Part shown: one piece after another, positions 33,309-40,668 of the stretch | Layout: every line of letters starts with the position of its first letter | Numbering within the stretch: the stretch's first letter is position 1 | DNA from: Aquabacter cavernae | GTDB lineage: Bacteria; Pseudomonadota; Alphaproteobacteria; Rhizobiales; Xanthobacteraceae | Length of the DNA stretch: 64,000 bases | Assembly: GCF_003993795.1 (NCBI RefSeq) | Contig: NZ_RWKV01000007.1 | Span: forward strand, 1 to 64,000 | Direction: 5' to 3' | The notes under the pieces: model-generated | What the model was told of the DNA's origin: nothing | Databases searched by the model: none | Seen by the model: the letters and a program-made list of their open reading frames with translations, nothing else | Made by a program: the position numbers and the translations under genes

Positions 33309-34098
33309 GACCGCACGCGGACTTGTGTTCCGGATCGACGATATCCGCCCGCCATGGGCCAGGGATGCCCTGCCGGTGGTGTTCAATCACGGCATCGGCA
33401 CGTCCATGGATATCTGGGCGGGCTGGGTGCCCGTCATCGCCGCGCATCGGCCCATGGTGCGCTTCGACATGCGCGGCTTCGGCCGCTCCGTGGTGCCCCC
33501 GCAGGACCATGTCTGGTCCATGGCGGAAATGGTGGAGGACCTGTGGGAGGTGGCCGACCAGGCCGGTTCCGGCAAGGTCCATCTCATGGGCGAATCCATG
33601 GGCGGCACCATCGTGCTCGCCGCCGCGCTGGCGCGCCCGGAGCGGGTGGCCTCGGTCTCCATCTCCAATGCCTCTTTCAAGGGCAAGGGGCTTGGGGAGC
33701 TGGCCTATTGGAAGGACCAGTTCGCGGATGGCGGCCCCCAGGGCTGGAGCCGTCGCATGATGGCGAACCGCTTCCTGCCGGGTGTCGGCGACCCGGCGGC
33801 GCTGGACTGGTTTGAGGCCGAACAGGCCCGCACGCGGCCCCATGTGGCGCTCGGTCTCGGCGGCGTGCTCGCCGTGTCCGATCTCACGGAGGCGTTGCGC
33901 ACCGCGCCTTTCCCCATGTCCGTGGTGCTGCCCGATTCCAGTCCCTTCGTTCCGGTCCTGCACGGGGCGGAGTTGAAGGAGATCGTGCCCAATTGCCGCC
34001 TGCGGGTCGTTCCCCATATGCGCCACGGCCTGCCCTTCGCGCGGCCGCAGGAGGAGGCGGAGCATCTCGACCGCTGGATGGCGGAGGTGGAGGGCTGA
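33301..34098 (+). CDS. Alpha/beta-hydrolase
   Basis: 265 residues; the start at 33301 overlaps the ligase end by eight bases. The oxyanion region is VVFNHGIGTSMDIW, the nucleophile elbow is MGESMGGTIVL, and the catalytic His is probably in MRHGLP. It resembles 3-oxoadipate enol-lactonases and small esterases. In this operon it could open a lactone, cleave an ester precursor or act as a thioesterase. Confidence 0.88.
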   Translation: MPETARGLVFRIDDIRPPWARDALPVVFNHGIGTSMDIWAGWVPVIAAHRPMVRFDMRGFGRSVVPPQDHVWSMAEMVEDLWEVADQAGSGKVHLMGESMGGTIVLAAALARPERVASVSISNASFKGKGLGELAYWKDQFADGGPQGWSRRMMANRFLPGVGDPAALDWFEAEQARTRPHVALGLGGVLAVSDLTEALRTAPFPMSVVLPDSSPFVPVLHGAELKEIVPNCRLRVVPHMRHGLPFARPQEEAEHLDRWMAEVEG

Positions 34099-34181
34099 GG
34101 CGTTCCGGCGGGGCGTTTCTTCTGGCATGAATGATGCCGCGGACCCGTTCGCCTCGGCTGATCTAACCCGCTGGAGATCCA

Positions 34182-34478
34182 ATGCCTTTCGCCTGCACCA
34201 TTCCCGCCGTCCCGACCTTGCTCGCGGAGGATGAGCGGGCCCGCGTCACCCGCTGGGATTTCGAGCCCGGCGCCACCACCGGCTGGCACGAGCACGGCAT
34301 GGACTATGCGGTGGTGATGATGACCGACGCGGTCATGGCCTATGAAATGGACGGTGTCGTCACCCGCACCGAGCTGAAAGCCGGGCAGAGCTATATCCGG
34401 CCCAAGGGCGTCAAGCACGATGTGAAGAATGACGGCGACGCGCCCATGGCCTTCATCGAGGTGGAGTTCAAGCGCTGA
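34182..34478 (+). CDS. Small cupin-domain protein
   Basis: 98 residues covering a single cupin barrel. Motif 1 is GWHEHGMDYAVVMMT with two His and an acidic residue as metal ligands; motif 2 is GQSYIRPKGVKHDVKN with another His. It probably binds a divalent metal. The gap of 83 bases from the hydrolase leaves open whether it is in the same transcript. Role unknown; such proteins often act as isomerases or sensors. Confidence 0.85.
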   Translation: MPFACTIPAVPTLLAEDERARVTRWDFEPGATTGWHEHGMDYAVVMMTDAVMAYEMDGVVTRTELKAGQSYIRPKGVKHDVKNDGDAPMAFIEVEFKR

Positions 34479-34484
34479 TGGGAT

Positions 34485-34508
34485 GGCGCCCTCCGCGAGG
34501 AGGGCGCC
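34485..34508. terminator. Hairpin between convergent genes
   Basis: GGCGCCCTCC-GCGA-GGAGGGCGCC is a perfect 10-base stem with a tetraloop, six bases past the cupin stop and six before the stop of the metallo-hydrolase gene. There is no T-tail; it may still act in both directions. Confidence 0.6.
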
Positions 34509-34514
34509 GTTGGC

Positions 34515-35441
34515 TCAGCCCTTGACCACGCGGATCTGGTCGTCGGCGTCCCACACGAACGGCTCGAAGTGCAGCGGCACGACGATGCGGGAGTCCGGGG
34601 CCACCGCCTTCACCTCGTCGATGAAGCTCTTCGTGCCCGCCAGCGCCCGCTCCTGGCTCGCGCCGAAGGGCAGGCCCTGGTCGTCCCAATGGGTGGCGAC
34701 CACGATGCGGGGATTGCCGAGCGCGCGCATGAGCCGCTCGGTGTAGGAGTGGATCTCCAGGCGCGGGGACGAGGAGGCGATGAAGGCCGCATCCGGGCGC
34801 AGCCCTTCCACTTCCCGCTCGATATAGTTCATGGAGCCGAACAGCAGGATTTCCCGGCCCGCGAAGCGCAGCAGATAGCCGAAGGTGCCGCCTTCCACAT
34901 ATTCGTCCAGGCACAGCGGGCGGTCGATATTCTGCACCGTCCCGAAGTCGCGATAGAGCTTGCAGGAGAGGGCCGAATGCAGGCTCGGAATGACCCGCAG
35001 GCTCAGCTCGGGGAAGGCATAATCCTCGCCGCCCTTCACCGCATAGAGCTGGTCGTCCGGCACTTCGCCATTCAGCGCCACGTTGATGGTGCTCTCCGAG
35101 CCGATGATCTTCGCCCCGGTCTTGCGGGCGATGTAGGGCACGTCCATGCAATGGTTGAAATGGCTGTGCGTGACCAGGATGTAGTCCGCCTTGGGAACCT
35201 GGGCGTCGATGAAGGCCGTGTCGTAGATGGGCGGGTCGGTCATCTTGATGAGGGGACGGGTGTCGCCCTCCACCGTGGTGGCGTCGGCGGGGCCGAAGCG
35301 GCGGCCCTGGAAGCGCACGCGCGACAGGTAGGGATCCATCAGGATCACCGTCTTCCCATCGGTGATGGACCAGCCGGCGGCGCCCAGATGCGTAAAGGTG
35401 AGGGGGGCGTGATTGCTCTTAGCCTCGGGGGAGTTGGTCAT
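34515..35441 (-). CDS. Metallo-beta-lactamase-fold hydrolase, UlaG-like
   Basis: 308 residues. The metal motif is VTHSHFNHCMD: His92, His94 and His97 are present, but the Asp of H-x-H-x-D-H is Asn96. Opening LTFTHLGAAGWSITDGKTVILMDPYLS fits the UlaG/RomA branch, which hydrolyses lactones or phosphodiesters. The altered ligand suggests a single metal ion or changed chemistry. It is downstream of a Bug receptor on the same strand, after a 212-base gap full of hairpins. Confidence 0.82.
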   Translation of the reverse strand: MTNSPEAKSNHAPLTFTHLGAAGWSITDGKTVILMDPYLSRVRFQGRRFGPADATTVEGDTRPLIKMTDPPIYDTAFIDAQVPKADYILVTHSHFNHCMDVPYIARKTGAKIIGSESTINVALNGEVPDDQLYAVKGGEDYAFPELSLRVIPSLHSALSCKLYRDFGTVQNIDRPLCLDEYVEGGTFGYLLRFAGREILLFGSMNYIEREVEGLRPDAAFIASSSPRLEIHSYTERLMRALGNPRIVVATHWDDQGLPFGASQERALAGTKSFIDEVKAVAPDSRIVVPLHFEPFVWDADDQIRVVKG

Positions 35442-35501
35442 GCTTCATCCCTTTTGTCCGTAACGGAAAAAGGCATCCGCGCGCCGGTGCCAGAGTGCGA
35501 T

Positions 35502-35604
35502 CGATCCACCTTGAAGCCTTCGGGGCTTCAAAGTGGATCGTGAATCGCTCTCTATCAATGACTTAGAGACTGATTCACCAATCAGGTTGTTTCAACCTGA
35601 TTGG
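35502..35604. repeat. Cluster of three hairpins, probable intergenic palindromic repeat
   Basis: Three stems are stacked head to tail: 35502-35518 with 35524-35540 (17 pairs, one mismatch), 35541-35554 with 35564-35577 (two 6-base stems and an internal loop), and CCAATCAGGTTG at 35578-35589 with 35593-35604 (perfect, loop TTT). They lie between the Bug receptor stop and the metallo-hydrolase start. The look is that of a mosaic palindromic element common between rhizobial genes; another type lies at 53182. Confidence 0.7.
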
Positions 35605-35653
35605 ATCAGGCTCTCGCGCCCGGATGCCCGTCGGCGGCGTGGGGCCGCTTCGG

Positions 35654-36637
35654 TTATTTCGCGGAGATGTTCCGCTGCTTGATGATCTTGGACCAGAGGT
35701 CGTACTGGTCCTTCAGGTAGGCGTTGGTCTGCGCCAGCGTGTAGGGCATGGCGACCGCGCTCAGCTTGTCGAACTTGGCCTGCACCTCGGGCGTCTTGAT
35801 GATGTCCACGACGGTGGTGTTCAGCTTCTGGAGGATGGGCTCCGGCGTTCCCGCCGTGGTGGAGACCACATACCAGGATCCGAACTCGAAGCCGGGCACG
35901 CCCGCCTGCTCCATGGTGGGGATGTCGGGCAGCACCGTCGAGCGCACCTTGGTTGTCACCGCCAGGGCCCGCAGCGCGCCGCTCTTGATGTGCGGCAGGG
36001 CGGTGCCCATGGCGCTGAACAGCACGTCGATGCGGCCCGCCAGCAGGTCCGGCATCACCTGGGCATTGCCCTGGTAGGGGATGTGGGTCATCGAGACGCC
36101 AGTATCGTTCATGAACAGCTCGGCGGCCAGATGCAGGCCCGTGCCCGCGCCGCCGGTGCCGAAGTTCAGCTTGCCCGGATTGGCCTTGGCATAGTCGATC
36201 AGCTCCTTCACGCTCTTGATGGGAAGCGCGGTCGGAACCACCAGGACGAGGGGCGCGATGGAGACCATGGCAACGCCCGTGAGATCCTTGAAGGGGTCGT
36301 AATTCACGTCCGGATAGAGCGAGGGGTTGGCCACCAGCGGTGTGGCCGCCAGCAGCAGGGTGTAGCCGTCCGGCTTGGCGTGGCCCACATAGGCCGTGCC
36401 GATATTGCCGCCCGCGCCGCTGCGATTGTCGATGATGACCGGCTGACCGAGCGCCTTGGCCATCTCCTCACTGATGCTGCGGGCCACGATGTCGTTGGGT
36501 CCGCCCGGCGGATAGGGCACCACCATGGTGATGGGCCGTTCGGGATAGGCCGTCTGGGCCAGGGCGCCGCCGGTGGCGAGCACCGCGCAGGCGAGGCCCG
36601 CCAGGGTGTAACGGCCGATCGTCTTGATCATCTTCAT
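35654..36637 (-). CDS. Tripartite tricarboxylate-type (Bug) periplasmic receptor
   Basis: 327 residues with a signal peptide cut about GGALAQ (residue 28) and the signature YPERPITMVVPYPPGGPNDIVARSI. Further markers are IIDNRSGAGGNIGTAYV, KPDGYTLLLA and TGGAGTGLHLAAELF. GGGAG lies seven bases before the ATG. No partner TctA/TctB genes are present. Co-directional with the UlaG-like hydrolase, which may act on the imported compound, and divergent from the GntR gene at 37029. Confidence 0.94.
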   Translation of the reverse strand: MKMIKTIGRYTLAGLACAVLATGGALAQTAYPERPITMVVPYPPGGPNDIVARSISEEMAKALGQPVIIDNRSGAGGNIGTAYVGHAKPDGYTLLLAATPLVANPSLYPDVNYDPFKDLTGVAMVSIAPLVLVVPTALPIKSVKELIDYAKANPGKLNFGTGGAGTGLHLAAELFMNDTGVSMTHIPYQGNAQVMPDLLAGRIDVLFSAMGTALPHIKSGALRALAVTTKVRSTVLPDIPTMEQAGVPGFEFGSWYVVSTTAGTPEPILQKLNTTVVDIIKTPEVQAKFDKLSAVAMPYTLAQTNAYLKDQYDLWSKIIKQRNISAK

Positions 36638-36747
36638 TCAGCAGCTCCCGCTATCTCGTCAGGGGTCGATATCGTCCCGCCCGTTCGGGGCGGCGTGCGT
36701 TACGCGGCCAAGATGCGATCCCGCGGAAGCGGGCGATGACCGGAGGA

Positions 36748-36763
36748 ATTGGCATAGACCAAT
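36748..36763. promoter_or_regulatory. Candidate GntR operator 1
   Basis: ATTGG-CATAGA-CCAAT is a perfect 5-base inverted repeat. Its TTGG...CCAA core recurs at 36970-36982 nearer the GntR gene, suggesting a pair of sites for the divergent regulator. Confidence 0.45.
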
Positions 36764-36969
36764 CTGGACTTCTTCCATTCATCAGGTAAGGTCCAACCGA
36801 AAGCTCGGTGAGCGATTTGCGGAATGGGCCAAACCATCGTGATATGAATCGAGCTTATGAAATCAATGGTGACAACATCAAGCCCCGATTCACGCATCTG
36901 TCGCATATCATTTTCGATAAAGAAGATAAAATTAATGCATATTGATCCAATCGGCGCAATGGCTCAGAT

Positions 36970-36982
36970 TTGGTTCGCCCAA
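36970..36982. promoter_or_regulatory. Candidate GntR operator 2
   Basis: TTGG-TTCGC-CCAA, the second copy of the dyad core seen at 36748, lies 46 bases before the GntR ATG. Autoregulation is plausible. Confidence 0.4.
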
Positions 36983-37028
36983 TCTTCGTGCATGGCATGG
37001 GGAAAAGTTGGGCAAGGCGGAGGACTGC

Positions 37029-37769
37029 ATGGCGGTTGAAAACGGCGTGACGGCGGGTGACGCGGCGGATCGGGCCGAGGAGGCCATGGCGCGGCTGCTC
37101 GTTCAGAAGGCGGCGACGGGCCGGGAGCTTCAGCAGCGCCTGGAGGCCGCCATCCGCTCCGGCGACCTGCCGGTGGGCTGCCGCATGTTCACGGAGCGGC
37201 GGATTGCGGAGGAGGTGGGCCTCTCCCGCGCCACCGTGCGCTCGGCTCTGGACAATCTGGAGCGCGCCGGTCTCGTCTCGCGACAGGTGGGGCGGGGCAC
37301 GTTTGTCGCGCGGGCCGTGCGCGAGGGGAATCTGTTCGGCGGGCTGCCGGTGCGCCCCTCTCCGTCCCAGTTGATGGAGTTCCGCTCCCTGGTAGAGCCG
37401 CAGTTGGCCGATGTGCTGGTCCTGTCCGCCTCAGACGAGGCGCTGGATTCCATCGCCCGCCTTGTCCTGAACAGCCGGGGCGCGAAGGACTGGCGCGAGA
37501 CCGAGGCGGTGGACACGGCTTTTCACGGCGCGCTCTGCCGGGCCACCGGAAACCCGCTCTTCACGGCGCTCGCCGACCTCATGACCATTGCCCGCCAGCA
37601 GCCGGGCTGGATCCATCTGAAGGAAAGCCGCTTCGACTGGGATCGCTGGCATCGATACCAGAGCGAGCACGAGGCCATCATCGCGGCGCTGCAGGCGCGG
37701 GACGCGGACCTCGCCCGGCGCCTTTTGCGCGAGCACCTCTCCCTCATTTCCCTGCGCTTCGCCTTGTAG
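37029..37769 (+). CDS. GntR-family regulator with an FCD effector domain
   Basis: The ATG at 37029 has GGAGG close upstream; 246 residues. The winged helix is LPVGCRMFTERRIAEEVGLSRATVRSALDNLERAGLVSRQ, and the FCD helical domain includes MEFRSLVEPQLADVLVLSAS, DTAFHGALCRATGNPLF and a closing RDADLARRLLREHLSLI. FCD domains usually bind a carboxylic acid with a metal. Either the divergent Bug receptor or the downstream gamma-glutamyltransferase, 93 bases away, could be the target. Confidence 0.92.
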   Translation: MAVENGVTAGDAADRAEEAMARLLVQKAATGRELQQRLEAAIRSGDLPVGCRMFTERRIAEEVGLSRATVRSALDNLERAGLVSRQVGRGTFVARAVREGNLFGGLPVRPSPSQLMEFRSLVEPQLADVLVLSASDEALDSIARLVLNSRGAKDWRETEAVDTAFHGALCRATGNPLFTALADLMTIARQQPGWIHLKESRFDWDRWHRYQSEHEAIIAALQARDADLARRLLREHLSLISLRFAL

Positions 37770-37862
37770 GCGCGGTTTCCATCCACGGCACGGCGTGGCG
37801 GCCGTCGTGTCCCGTTCGAAGCCGCCGGGACCTGAAACGCAGTCAAGGACGAGCCTATTGCG

Positions 37863-39455
37863 ATGAGAGATTTCGAGACTTCCGGCCGCTCTTTGGCTGT
37901 CGGCACCCACGGCATGGCGGCCACGTCCCATCCCGCCTCCACGTTGACGGCCATCGAGGTGCTGAAAGCGGGTGGAAACGCCATGGATGCGGCCGTGGCC
38001 GCCTGCGCGGTGCAATGCGTGGTGGAGCCGGGCTCCACCGGCATCGGCGGCGACTGCTTCGCGCTCTATGCGCCGGAGGGCTCCACCCGGATCGTCGCTT
38101 TCAACGGCTCCGGCCGCCTGCCTGCTGCCGCCACGCTCGCCTGGTATGAGGCGCAGGGCATCCGCGCCATCGAGCGGCATTCTCCGCACGCGGTCACCGT
38201 GCCCGGCGCGGTGGATGCCTGGGCGCGGCTGGTGGCGGACCATGGGCGCATGCGCCTGTCCGAACTGCTCGCCCCGGCCATCCGCATGGCCCGCGAGGGC
38301 TTCGCCGTGACGCCCCGCGTCGCCTTCGACATCAAGATCAATCTGGACTTGCTCCGGCGCGATCCGAGCGTGCGCTCCACCTTCCTCGTGGACGGGGAGG
38401 CGCCCGCCATCGGCACCGTCCTGCACCAGCCGAAGCTGGCGCAGACCCTGGAGCAGATCGGCCGCGAAGGGCCGCAGGCTTTCTATCGGGGCGATGTCGC
38501 CGTCGACATGGTGGACCATTTGCGCAGCGTCGGCGGCCTCCACGCTTTGGAGGATTTCGCCGCCGTCGCTGGGGAATATGTGACGCCCATCTCCACCACC
38601 TATCGCGGTCGCACGGTCCATGAATGCCCGCCGAACGGGCAGGGGATCATCGCTCTGCTCATCCTGAACATCCTCTCCCGCTTCGCCCTGAAGACGGACG
38701 CGCTGGATGCCGACGACCTGTTCGTGAAGACCGAGGCGACCCGCCTTGCCTATGCGGAGCGCGATGCCGCGCTCGCGGACCCGCGCCTTGCCGCCGTGCC
38801 GGTGGAGTATCTGCTCTCCGATGCGCTCGCAGACCGCCTCGCCGCGCGCATCGACCTGTCGCGGGCCGTGCACCCCCTGACGGTGGATGATGCCACCGAG
38901 CACAAGGACACGGTCTACATTTCGGTGGTGGACAAGGACCGGAATACGGTCTCCTTCATCAACTCCATCTTCAACGCCTTCGGCTCGGCACTCATGGCGC
39001 CGAAGTCCGGGGTGCTGTTCCATAACCGCGCGCAGAGCTTTTCGCTGGCGGCGGGCCATCCCAATGCGGTGGCCCCCGGCAAGCGGCCCCTGCACACCAT
39101 CATCCCGGCCATGGTCTCGGAGGGTGATCGCGTCACCCTGTCCTTCGGCGTGATGGGCGGGCATTACCAGGCCATGGGGCACGCCTATTTCCTCTCGGCG
39201 GTGCTGGACCATGGGCTCGACCTCCAGGCCGCGGCCGAGCTGCCGCGCCTGTTTCCCAAGCCCGGCAGCGACGAGGTGGAGATGGAAGCCCGGCTGCGCG
39301 CGCAGGTGGGCGCGACCTTCGAGGCGCGCGGCCTCAAGGTGGTGACGCCGCCCTTGCCCATCGGCGGGGCCCAGGCCATCGCCATCGACTGGGACAAGGG
39401 CGTCTTGTTCGGCGGGTCCGATCCGCGCAAGGACGGCTGCGCCCTAGGATACTGA
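37863..39455 (+). CDS. ggt: Gamma-glutamyltransferase-family Ntn hydrolase, apparently cytoplasmic
   Basis: 530 residues, the full length of the Ggt precursor. The self-cleavage threonine is predicted at Thr350 in EHKDTVYISVVDKDRN. The upstream part carries GMAATSHPASTLTAIEVLKAGGNAMDAA and the GSTGIGGDCFALYA loop. No signal peptide is visible, so unlike E. coli Ggt it should stay in the cytoplasm. It may hydrolyse gamma-glutamyl conjugates or act as a related acylase. It is co-directional with the GntR regulator. Confidence 0.88.
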   Translation: MRDFETSGRSLAVGTHGMAATSHPASTLTAIEVLKAGGNAMDAAVAACAVQCVVEPGSTGIGGDCFALYAPEGSTRIVAFNGSGRLPAAATLAWYEAQGIRAIERHSPHAVTVPGAVDAWARLVADHGRMRLSELLAPAIRMAREGFAVTPRVAFDIKINLDLLRRDPSVRSTFLVDGEAPAIGTVLHQPKLAQTLEQIGREGPQAFYRGDVAVDMVDHLRSVGGLHALEDFAAVAGEYVTPISTTYRGRTVHECPPNGQGIIALLILNILSRFALKTDALDADDLFVKTEATRLAYAERDAALADPRLAAVPVEYLLSDALADRLAARIDLSRAVHPLTVDDATEHKDTVYISVVDKDRNTVSFINSIFNAFGSALMAPKSGVLFHNRAQSFSLAAGHPNAVAPGKRPLHTIIPAMVSEGDRVTLSFGVMGGHYQAMGHAYFLSAVLDHGLDLQAAAELPRLFPKPGSDEVEMEARLRAQVGATFEARGLKVVTPPLPIGGAQAIAIDWDKGVLFGGSDPRKDGCALGY

Positions 39456-39537
39456 ACCGCGGCTGCCCCTTGCCGTCCGGACGGTTGCCGCGCCATACAA
39501 TGGCCCGTGACGATTGCGGCGAGCGAACCGAGGCGGC

Positions 39538-40542
39538 ATGGCGCGCGTGACTTTGGCGGATGTGGCGCGGGCGGCGGGGGTCGATATGTCCACCGCTTCC
39601 CGCGTGTTGCGCGGGGAAGCCACCCAGAGGGTGCGCGAGGAGACCCGGGCGCGCATCCTGAAGGTGGCGGGGGAGATGCAATATCTCGCCAACCCGCTGG
39701 CGCGGGGCCTGCGCACCCAGCGCACGGACACGCTGGGCATCGTCGTGCCGCAGTTGGACAATCCCGTCTTCGCCTCCGCCATTCGCGGCGCGGAACTGGC
39801 GGCGGCGCGGCTCGGCTATTCTCTGCTCATCTCCCACCGCGAGCCCGGCGCCACCGCCACCACCATCGCGAAGATGTCGCAGACCAACCGCGTGGACGGC
39901 CTGCTGGTGGCGAGCCTCGATGATGACGAGGTGCTACGCACGGACCTGGCCAGCGCGCGCGTGCCCTTCGTGCTCATGAACCGCATCCTGCCCGGCGCGC
40001 CCCTTTCCGTGGTGCTGGACAGCCGGGCGGCGGCACGCAAGGCGGTGGAGCATCTGACGGGGCTCGGGCACCGCCGCATCGTCCATCTGGCCGGGCGCGC
40101 GGGCGGCTTCAATGCCCGCGAGCGCCTCCAGGGATATCGCGACGGACTTTCGGCGGCCAAGATCGCCTATGACGAAAGCCATGTGGCGGTGGCGGGCTAT
40201 ACGGCGGAAGGCGGCGCCGAGGCCATGCGTGCGCTGCTGCCGCAGCGTCCCACGGCGGTGCTCGCGGCAACGCTCATCTCCGCCGCCGGTGCCATGGCCA
40301 CCCTCCACGAGGCGGGCCTGCGCATTCCCGAGGATGTGTCGGTCATCGGCCTGCATGATGCCCCCGTGGCGGGCATGCTCTATCCGGCCCTCACCAGCGT
40401 CGCCATGCCCACCGAGGAGATGGGTCGCGTCGCCGCCACGCTGCTCATCCAGGCACTGGCGGGCGAGACACCGGACCCCGTCGCCCCGCTGCCGCCGGGC
40501 GACCTCATCGTGCGCCGCTCCACCGCTCCCGTTCCCCGCTGA
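39538..40542 (+). CDS. LacI-family transcriptional regulator
   Basis: 334 residues: helix-turn-helix VTLADVARAAGVDMSTASRVL at the N-terminus, hinge YLANPLARGLRTQRTDTLGIVVP, then a ribose-binding-like sugar domain. The operator at 40581-40600 lies 38 bases after its stop and before a carbohydrate oxidation and import operon on the same strand. It probably represses that operon until the sugar or polyol is present. Confidence 0.93.
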   Translation: MARVTLADVARAAGVDMSTASRVLRGEATQRVREETRARILKVAGEMQYLANPLARGLRTQRTDTLGIVVPQLDNPVFASAIRGAELAAARLGYSLLISHREPGATATTIAKMSQTNRVDGLLVASLDDDEVLRTDLASARVPFVLMNRILPGAPLSVVLDSRAAARKAVEHLTGLGHRRIVHLAGRAGGFNARERLQGYRDGLSAAKIAYDESHVAVAGYTAEGGAEAMRALLPQRPTAVLAATLISAAGAMATLHEAGLRIPEDVSVIGLHDAPVAGMLYPALTSVAMPTEEMGRVAATLLIQALAGETPDPVAPLPPGDLIVRRSTAPVPR

Positions 40543-40580
40543 ACACGCCCGCTTGACGGGGAGGGCTTTCTCTGACAGCT

Positions 40581-40600
40581 TTGAACAAACGATTGTTCAA
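40581..40600 (+). promoter_or_regulatory. LacI-type operator of the polyol operon
   Basis: TTGAACAAACGATTGTTCAA is a 20-base dyad that is symmetric at nine of ten positions and centred on CG, the hallmark of LacI-family operators. It lies 24 bases before a small leader reading frame and 65 bases before the oxidase ATG. Confidence 0.75.
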
Positions 40601-40623
40601 TAACAATATGGGAGGATGCCAAG

Positions 40624-40668
40624 ATGGAGTTTCTGACGGCAGCCTCTCACTGGGAGAGGTGCATATGA
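40624..40668 (+). CDS. 14-codon leader peptide overlapping the oxidase start
   Basis: An ATG with a strong GGGAGG site seven bases upstream opens a 14-codon frame (MEFLTAASHWERCI). Its TGA overlaps the ATG of the FAD oxidase as ATGA, so translation of the oxidase may be coupled to it. No repeated regulatory codons are evident, so classic attenuation is not supported. Its reality rests on the ribosome site and the overlap only. Confidence 0.4.
   Translation: MEFLTAASHWERCI

Larger units (their letters stand above)
36638..37028. other. AT-rich intergenic region between the Bug receptor and GntR genes
   Basis: This 391-base gap shows no convincing gene. It is much more AT-rich than its surroundings. 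It holds a GC hairpin near 36675-36693 and two FadR/GntR-like dyads, ATTGG-CATAGA-CCAAT and TTGG-TTCGC-CCAA. It probably carries the divergent promoters. Confidence 0.6.
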
